NCBI RefSeq assembly: GCF_002994745.2
Contig: NC_037093.1
Span: 21,339,555 to 21,403,554 of the forward strand
Length of the DNA: 64,000 nucleotides
Direction of reading: 5' to 3'
Source of the DNA: Rosa chinensis
Taxonomy: Eukaryota > Streptophyta > Magnoliopsida > Rosales > Rosaceae
In this document: one piece after another, positions 58,166 to 64,000 of the stretch
Position numbering within the stretch: the first letter of the stretch is position 1
Layout of the letters: each line of letters opens with the position of its first letter
Notes under the pieces: generated by a model
Seen by the model: only the letters and a program-made list of their open reading frames with translations
What the model was told of the DNA's origin: nothing
The model's database searches: none
Translations under genes and position numbers: made by a program

Positions 58166-59456
58166 TGTGAGGAAATCTATTTTGGATTTGTCATCTTTAG
58201 TATAGTATGTAGATGCAGATCAGGAAGCCGCTTTGAACCATCTTTTGTGCAGGAACCCTATCAACGGAAGAAGTGGAACCTGCAATGTTGTCTCAAATAT
58301 TTTATATTTTGCTGGCCGGTCAATGGTTACTTGTTGGATCATCCTGGTCCCTTTGGTTGTGATTGTTTTCAACTAGGTTATGTGATTTTTCTTTTGCTTG
58401 TTTCTAAAGTGTAGGTTTGTAATCCTTTTAGGTTTCCTGCTACTCTTTTGTGATGCTTATCATATGTGCATCTCTTCTTCGTTCAAAATGTCTCGAGATT
58501 CTAAACAAGGGTTGGGGCATTTTCCGCTAACAAATTATCAAAGTATTTTTGTCCAAAGAAACAAACTTATTAAACTCAACTAGCTATTTTTTCCCCTCTC
58601 CCCAAGATGGAAAGACAACTATCAAATTAGACCAGGCACGAGTGCATCAATGGAATTTAGTTCACTTGTAACTTTCAAATTCACCAGCTAAACCCGTAAT
58701 AAGTTTGGTATATGGGTTTAAGTTGATGATTCTTAGTGTTGGATCTAAGATGATCATGGTGCGGTTGCAATCTTGTTTGAAACATCGTTCTAAAATTCCC
58801 ATCAAAATTAGAGTCCCATTCAAATCAGTTCCAACCTCCGATCAAAACATACTCTCCCCTCTAAAATTCCGATCCATAATTACTGGTAGGGTCTCAACCA
58901 TAACCACAACCACATTCTCCTGGCCGGCCAATTCTATTGACGACCCACTATCTCTTCCGAGGTGGATTCTTGCGCTGGACGATGTGAGGCTTGAATTGCA
59001 AGCTAGGGTTGCAGAAGCCATGGCTCCCTTTCTGTTCAAAGGACTGAGGTAATTAGTGCTTTACTTTCTGCTTTAGTAATATTCACTGGTTGGGATGTTT
59101 TACCTTTACATATTGTCATTTTTTTTTTTAGAAGATCCTTTACATATTGTGGAGTATATAGGCATTCAGCGTTCTTCGCATTAACCAAGGACCCGTAGTA
59201 TTAGAAGTTTAGAACTACAAAGACATACAGAATGCCTTTAATCGCATTTGTAAGGATATCCACAATTCCACACCCAAAAACAATCCCTATATAGATCAAA
59301 CTGTATATCAGGGTGCAAAAAAAACTACATTCATGAAGAAACTTACAACAGAATGCTAAACATACCATACAAGTCTAGCAGATGGTAGTCTTCTAGTCTA
59401 GTTTCCAAAATACATGGTAATTAGAATTAATAATTTCTTCTGAAAACTTAACCTGC
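58166..59456. other. 3' flank of gene A
   Basis: 58166-58400 is the 3'UTR, matched at 62269-62480. 58705-59052 has a 115-codon plus-strand frame (contains LPRWILALDDVRLELQARV) with no counterpart in the second unit and no family I recognise; it could be an inserted fragment. Confidence 0.35.
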
Positions 59457-59720
59457 TTACAAAACCAGGCCACAGAATTCCAACGGATTAAATTCGTTAC
59501 CTTGGTGCAGATGGAGAGGCAGGTACAGAGGAGTGTCCCTCATTGTAATCTGCCCATGTTCTTTTCTAGGATTCTCAAGTCCCATCCCTGTCACTAACAA
59601 ATTCCTTAGCTGCAGGACCGGTACAAAGCCCATTATCACGGAATTTATAGACAAAGCAGAGAGAGAACCCGAGCTGCAACATTTGTCCATCTTCAACAAA
59701 TGCTATTTACAATTGTAGCT
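59457..59720 (-). other. Unrecognised coding-like fragment, duplicated in both units
   Basis: A minus-strand frame containing GFVPVLQLRNLLVTGMGLEN and TPLYLPLHLHQGNEFNPLEF is kept at 63800-64000, where it has one frame change (NLLVTQGWDLRILKKEHG). Conservation may only reflect recent duplication. No domain recognised; may be an exon of a gene lost on the left. Confidence 0.3.
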
Positions 59721-60542
59721 ACCTTTGTGTCTGTTCTATAGTTAATCAACTTCAAGATTGAGTCATATGTACTGGTAATCATTTGGATTTCTGTTTAGTT
59801 ATATCCTTTGGGGAATTATAGCATGTACTTGTGTAAATTTACTTGTTCGATCCATCCGAGTTATCCTTCTATTTTTGAAATTGAATGGTTCAATAACAAA
59901 ATTATAAACTATAACAGCAATTCAGATAAGCAAAATGTAACTGAATTGAGAGGAGGAGACCCAACAAATTGGTACTAGAGTCAGGGCTGACGATGCATAC
60001 TGACCAAAACTCAAAAAGGGATAAACAGTACAATAACTATGTTCAGAAATAGTCAACAATCAATTTACATATCTCTTGACAACAACTCACAATAGTTTTA
60101 CGAATTTTGGCTTGGCAAGGTAAACTACACTGTGATAGACAATGGAAATTATTTCTCATGCAGCACTTGGAGGTGTCTTGGGTATAAGCAAGGCAGCACC
60201 ATGGTTTTCTTTTAGACTCAGGACCACGTACCCCATTCTTATCTGAGGACAATACCTGGAGTCTTGGAGATGATTTCCCTCCAGAATATAACAAGTTCAA
60301 TATGCTTTAGTTGAGAACAGTTGTCTGCATAGCTTACCAGTTTGTAGTCGCTCCTGACAGGCGACAGAGAAATCTCAGCGTCGCACCTCGAACCGGAGAC
60401 GGGTAAATGGTCCAGCAGCTCCAGCTAATCTGTCTGTTGACTAACCAAGGACCAGCCAACGTCCAACTTGGACTAACAGCGCACGTGAGCACGTGGTGTC
60501 GGTGCTCAAACACTGTTGGTGCCTCTTGATACACTCCACCTT
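59721..60542. other. Spacer between the duplicated units
   Basis: Contains a minus-strand Cys-rich frame at 60043-60300 (PWCCLAYTQDTSKCCMRN, HCLSQCSLPCQ). It has no signal peptide in frame and no start I trust. Otherwise no gene. Confidence 0.3.
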
Positions 60543-60886
60543 GAAAAGCCCCCAACGACTCTGCTCTTCTCCACGAACTGCCCCTTCACTGCTCTTCTCA
60601 TCTACTCGGGTAAGCACTAAGCATCATCTCTCACTCTTTTCTACTTTTCTGTACTTCATGATTGTCCTACTTCACGATCTAGGGCTGTGTTGAGTTAAGA
60701 TGATCACTTTAGGGTTTCTTGATATGATTTTATGGGTTTATCAAGGCAAAGAGGTATGGGGTTTGGAATCAACGAAATCAACAATGCGATATTCATAGTA
60801 TTGGGCATGTGCTTCAATTGAAAGATGATTTTTAGTACTCAATTTTTGTTGCATAGGTAAATCATCCATAATTTCATGTACCAAGA

Positions 60887-62268
60887 ATGCTCGAGAAGGT
60901 ATTTTGGTTGGGCTGCAACAGTTCCATAGAGGAACTTCTGCAGGTGAGTGAGTAGCATATCTTTTTGTTTATTTTCTGAATCTGGGGATCGGATTAGTTT
61001 TCTTTCCGGTGGGCATGATTAGCTGTTTCCTAATAGCATGAAATTTTATTGAAGTACAAGTAGAGTTGAATACGTATGCTTCATTAGAATTTGTCTGCTT
61101 TGGATTTGGTGAATATTTTGAGTATCATAGTGTTTCTGTATTGCATCCTTTAGTTTTACTGTAATTTATGGGCAGTAGTCATACCATGAATTGTTTTTAC
61201 ATTGAAGATATATAAATGGACATTTTAGTTTATTATATGATAAGTCTCGACTCTGTATGAAAGCATACCTACATGTTTGCATTTTTGTTATTGTTTCGTG
61301 TAGTTCATGGATTTTCGAAAATGGGATCAGTTGGACCATGATTGTTTGGTGAATATCTTTGCAAAAGTCGGAAGAGGTGATACGGAGTCATTTATGGAGT
61401 CAATGCTCATGGATGTTCCTTTTGTCTGCAAGTCGTGGCATAAAGCAAGCCTTGATCCTAAATGTTGGGAACGTCTCATTTTTCCCATCATTTCTACTAG
61501 TCTTTATAATACTGATGTTGAAACTGAAGACTGGACTTGTGATCCCTTTTTAAAAAGATTTGTTTCTGAATATCGAATCAATAAGAGCTTCTCCATCACT
61601 GCATTCATAAAGTTTATGGTCAATCGTAGCAAAGGATGTGCTACTGAAATCAGGCTACCTGTGTGCGCTTCGGAAGAAGCACTGAAACATGTTGCAGCTT
61701 CGTAAGTGTACTCCCTTAAGTATTTTTTTAGTGTAACATAATTGTTACCTGGAAATTAAGGTTAATTATCTTTTTCAGGTGTCCTCGCCTAAAGAATTTG
61801 TCTTTACCTGCTGATGTAGTCTACTATAAATCAAGGATGATCCCTGATATGATTGGCAAGTGGAAAGATTTGGAGAATTTGTTAATGGGAAGCTGCTACC
61901 ATGATATGGAGAAAATCATTTCACAAATAGGCCTTCACTGCAAGAATTTCTATTTCTTATGTATTCCTGACTGTCTGGTTTGCGAAGATGCTGCATCGGC
62001 AATTGCAAAGTTGCCTAATCTTAAGCACATATTCATGCAGAACACAAAGATTGAACGGGATAATTTTGTTAAATTACTGAAGGGCTGCAAAAATCTTGTG
62101 TCATTGGATGCCAGAAAATGTCTTGGTTTCGATGCAGGTGATAAGGAAATATCAGAACTTGCTTCTCATATCAGTGATTTCAAATGCCAAGGTTCTAGAG
62201 TTTTTGATCGCCATTCTGAGGAGGGAAAATATGTTTGGTTTCATGATTTTGTGTATGATGGATACTGA
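60887..62268 (+). CDS. F-box/LRR-repeat protein, At3g48880-like, gene B (three coding exons)
   Basis: Tandem paralogue of gene A. Exons are 60887-60943, 61304-61701 and 61779-62268, total 945 bases, giving 314 residues with no internal stop. Compared with gene A it has a 12-base in-frame insertion in exon 2, in the F-box region (VGRGDTESFMESMLMDVPF against VGRGGMESLLMDVPF), which looks like a short local duplication of the MES-coding segment. F-box, LRRs and splice sites are otherwise conserved. Differences from gene A are scattered substitutions, many silent by eye, so both copies are probably functional. The alternative exon-2 ATG is at 61307. Confidence 0.88.
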
Positions 62269-63530
62269 TGTGAGGGAAACTGTTTTGGATTTGTCATCTT
62301 TAGTATAGTAGATGCAGATCAGGAAGCCGCTTTCAAACCATCTTTTGTGCTGGAACTCTATCAACGGAAGAATTGGAATCTGCGATGGTGTTTCTTTAAA
62401 ATATTTTATAGTTTGCTGGCTGGTCAATGGTTACTTGGTGGATCATCCCAGTCCTTATGGTTGTTGTTGTATGATTTTTCTTTTGCTTGTGTCCAGGTTG
62501 TGTCGTGTCTTTACCTTTGCTAGTCTTGAGAAATTTCAATGTTTGGTAATGTGATTGGAAATGGGGTTAAAGACCTTGCTTGAAACTGAGACACACATGT
62601 CGGTGAATTTATAGTGTGCTGATTAGAACGTAGAACTTCTGCAGATGCTTGTTAGTTGACCTCAATGTGGCTTCATCTAGACTCTCATTTATAGTGTCTG
62701 TACTCGCATCTGCGATGAATCTCTTCTGCAGATGAATGTGTTTTTCATTGGAAAGCTTTAGCTAGATCAGATAGTATAGTGAAGTCTGTTGAAGAGAGAA
62801 GATCTCACATTAGAAAAGTGTGAAATGAAATATAACTTGTAAGTGGGTGGATCACACCTAATTGTACCGAGGCCTTTTGTGATTAAAATTCAACACCTTA
62901 CGGGTGGTTAAGTTAGGACAATATCTGTACAATGGTGGGTCACGTGACACGCTCATCACTGTTTAACAAAATCTTTCATGACTGGTGGTTAAGTTGGGAC
63001 AATATCGGTACAATGGTGGGTCACGGGCAATGCTTGTCGCTGTTTAACAAAATCCTTCAGGAGTGCCAACTTATCTGATCGGTTGAAAAGATTTAGAGTC
63101 TGTCTTTTAGAGTCCATCTAAGTATCTCCTCCAGTGAGGAGCAGAGCCAGCTAAAACGTCAGGACAAGGTCGTTTTTCCATGACGGAACATAGAGTCAAG
63201 TTTGAGGGTTGTGGTTGTTTTTAATGCATTTTTTTCCCCAGACAAACTCTGACCAATATCATGCCAGATAACTCCCTTAGGAAGAGAACTAGACTTCTCA
63301 ACAAATGCCAAAATGGAAAGGGCTGAGAATTTCAGTACATAGAGGTGGATAGGGCTAGGACAATATCGCCTCATGGCCTGAGTTAGACAAAACAAAAAGC
63401 TGTCTAATTTCTCCACTAGACTCTCTTCATCCTCTTACCCTTAGTCTAGTTAAAGACATTATCAATTAGTCAATTTCCATAGTAGTATTTGTGAATAAAC
63501 TGAGAATCAAACATCCTGATAGCCGCAAGT
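62269..63530. other. 3' flank of gene B, with a short tandem repeat
   Basis: 3'UTR to about 62480, then sequence not shared with the first unit. 62905-63060 holds an imperfect direct repeat of about 80 bp (GGTGGTTAAGTT.GGACAATA, TACAATGGTGGGTCACG, CTGTTTAACAAAATC), twice. No gene. Confidence 0.5.
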
Positions 63531-64000
63531 GGCATTCAGCGTTCTTCGCATTGACCAAGGACCCGTAGTATTAGAACTACAAAGAGATACAAAATGCCTT
63601 TAATCCCATTTGTAAGGATATCCACACCCAAAAACAATCCCTATATAGATCAAATTGTATATAGTGGTGCAAAAAATACTATATTGATGAAGAAACTTAC
63701 AACAGAATGCTAAACATACCAGACAAGTCTAGCAGATGGTAGTCTTCTAGTCTAGTTTCCAAAATACATAGTAATTAGAATTATAAAATTGCTTCTGAAA
63801 ACTTAACCTGCTTACTAAACCAGGCCACAGAATTCCAACGGATTAAATTCGTTACCTTGGTGCAGATGGAGAGGCAGGTGCAGAGGAGTGTTCCTCATTG
63901 TAATCTGCCCATGTTCTTTTTTAAGGATTCTCAAGTCCCATCCCTGTGTCACTAACAAATTTCTTAGCTGCAGGACCGGTACAAAACCCTTTATCATGGA

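Larger units (their letters stand above)
56370..64000. repeat. Direct tandem duplication, unit about 4.1-4.4 kb (second unit runs off the window)
   Basis: First unit about 56370-59720, second about 60547-64000. Offsets are 4101 at exon 2 and about 4366 at the GGCATTCAGCGTTCTTCGCA block (59160 and 63530), so the units have since gained or lost sequence between. Each carries one F-box/LRR gene and the fragment at 59457/63815. Confidence 0.85.

Noticed and set aside
59955..59985. Primer-site-like TTGGTACTAGAGTCAGGG
   Set aside because: Too diverged from TGGTATCAGAGC and no LTR nearby; perhaps an old remnant, not supportable.

Overview
The window is eudicot nuclear DNA. Its genes carry introns, it holds plant F-box families, Ty1-copia and long-LTR elements, hAT and Mutator-like (MULE) elements, and an old caulimovirid copy. 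A Rosaceae-type host is a guess from overall look only. Most of the 64 kb is nested transposons; the intact ordinary genes I can support are two F-box/LRR paralogues at the right end.

Left part (1-24.7 kb). A minus-strand F-box/LRR (FBD-type) gene enters at the left edge with one in-frame stop. Its 5'UTR intron is opened by a 7.3-kb MULE-like element (2304-9649), which itself holds two nested solo LTRs in opposite orientation. Next is an old minus-strand Ty1-copia element (9891-24737). It is split by an 8.2-kb insert (10579-18789) with a perfect 9-bp target duplication and imperfect terminal inverted repeats. Inside that insert lies a roughly one-genome-long, decayed endogenous pararetrovirus (Caulimoviridae): movement protein, coat protein, protease, RT, RNase H, then a long C-terminal extension.

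Middle (24.7-45.5 kb). Two TIR elements of about 1.07 kb come first. A second F-box/LRR copy follows; it was already frameshifted and is cut by a young Ty1-copia element (29270-36405, LTRs differing at about 4 of 477 sites). That element carries a VTDHVTGQ-coding minisatellite both in its leader and between integrase and RT. Further right are two Pack-MULE-like elements (one with an F-box fragment), an orphan Tudor-like first exon, the 5' region of a third F-box copy, and two copies of one MITE.

Right part (45.9-64 kb). A Pack-MULE (45945-49843) carries exon fragments resembling a CGR2/CGR3 pectin methyltransferase, a DJ-1 homolog D protein and a plastid-type leader exon. Beside it is a nearly complete hAT element (49872-56137) whose transposase gene is cut by a 1.0-kb non-autonomous hAT-like element. 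The window ends in a direct tandem duplication (unit about 4.1-4.4 kb) carrying two intact three-exon F-box/LRR genes.

Exact target duplications fix a nesting order. F-box gene copies came first, then MULE, copia and LTR insertions into them, then insertions into those insertions. Nothing bacterial (operons, CRISPR) is present, and I found no rRNA or tRNA gene.
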